A stretch of 7,253 nt of DNA, taken from positions 1-7,253 of the forward strand of contig CAMBWV010000044.1 of assembly GCA_945871755.1 (NCBI GenBank), in the 5' to 3' direction. Both the position numbers and the translations under genes were made by a program. Below are positions 7,024 through 7,253 of this stretch, in pieces. Position 1 is the stretch's first letter. Each line of letters begins with the position of its first letter. Below the pieces are notes generated by a model that made no database searches, was not told the origin of the DNA, and saw only the letters and a list, made by a program, of their open reading frames with translations. The stretch is from an uncultured Bacteroidales bacterium (lineage in GTDB: Bacteria > Bacteroidota > Bacteroidia > Bacteroidales > Bacteroidaceae).

Positions 7024-7253
7024 CTATCCACAACGGCTAGCACCACAGTTCTTGCAAATCAGACAGCCTTCCTGATAGACCAAAGCCTCTTGGCCACAGT
7101 TCGGACATTTCAGACCGTGAGCCTCTGTACCATCCGTGATGTACTTCTTCAGCGCGCGAGCCACACCGACCTTCCACGTGTTGATGTTCTCGCTCTCCAA
7201 CTGAAGGCTATCCACCAGGCGAATGACATGGTCCAAGGGCATGCGGTAGCGGA
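7024..7253 (-). CDS. nrdJ: C-terminal end of adenosylcobalamin-dependent (class II) ribonucleoside-diphosphate reductase, truncated by window edge
   Basis: Only the last 75 residues are in the window; the frame stays open to the right edge (RYR precedes MPLDHVIRLVDSL), so the ATG at 7242 is internal. The enzyme reduces ribonucleotides to deoxyribonucleotides with a radical made from coenzyme B12. The visible part is the typical tail: a helix (MPLDHVIRLV, then WKVGVARALKKYI) followed by a cysteine-rich end, CPNCG, nine residues, then CLICKNCGASRCG and the stop. This zinc-ribbon-like tail with a terminal cysteine pair is characteristic of large NrdJ proteins, in which the last cysteines pass electrons from thioredoxin or a similar donor to the active site. 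The family call rests on this tail only, since the catalytic barrel lies outside. Use of a B12-dependent, oxygen-independent enzyme fits an anaerobic or microaerophilic gut or oral bacterium. Confidence 0.85.
   Translation of the reverse strand, partial: RYRMPLDHVIRLVDSLQLESENINTWKVGVARALKKYITDGTEAHGLKCPNCGQEALVYQEGCLICKNCGASRCG

Noticed and set aside
7240..7242. ATG at 7242 as the start of a small 72-residue zinc-ribbon protein.
   Set aside because: The frame continues to the right edge (RYR before the Met), and the sequence matches the C-terminal tail of class II ribonucleotide reductase.

Overview
The window looks like a chromosomal segment of a Bacteroidales bacterium, most likely of the Prevotella / Porphyromonas type. 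Three things point there: two large secreted proteins carrying type IX secretion (T9SS, Por) C-terminal sorting domains, Omp28-family domains that are typical of Bacteroidetes, and AT-rich gene starts with no Shine-Dalgarno sequence. The genus is an inference; no 16S rRNA or other strict marker is present.

Left half (1-3745, + strand): two tandem, same-strand paralogues. The first is cut by the left edge of the window (roughly its first 40 residues are missing, judged by alignment to its neighbour). The second is complete, with a signal peptide, an Omp28/thioredoxin-like domain with a CSNC motif, and a T9SS tail. The first copy has the same layout but has lost the CxxC cysteines. A perfect 10-bp hairpin lies between them. 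The second paralogue is followed after 37 bases by 5-formyltetrahydrofolate cyclo-ligase (3783-4331, +).

Centre (4332-4459): a convergent intergenic region holding a strong bidirectional intrinsic terminator and three tandem copies of an 11-base unit.

Right half (4460-7253, - strand): in transcription order, the C-terminal end of an adenosylcobalamin-dependent (class II) ribonucleotide reductase, cut by the right edge; a 130-base spacer with a long two-tier hairpin; dihydroneopterin aldolase (folB, GTG start); and NAD-dependent DNA ligase (ligA). These are housekeeping functions: deoxynucleotide supply, folate synthesis and nick sealing. FolB (folate synthesis) and the cyclo-ligase (folate salvage) act in the same cofactor pool but sit on opposite strands on either side of ligA.

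I see no CRISPR array, tRNA, rRNA, transposase, phage gene or defence system. The least explained pieces are the divergent Omp28 pair and the hairpin element between nrdJ and folB. Neither is strong evidence for a new system.
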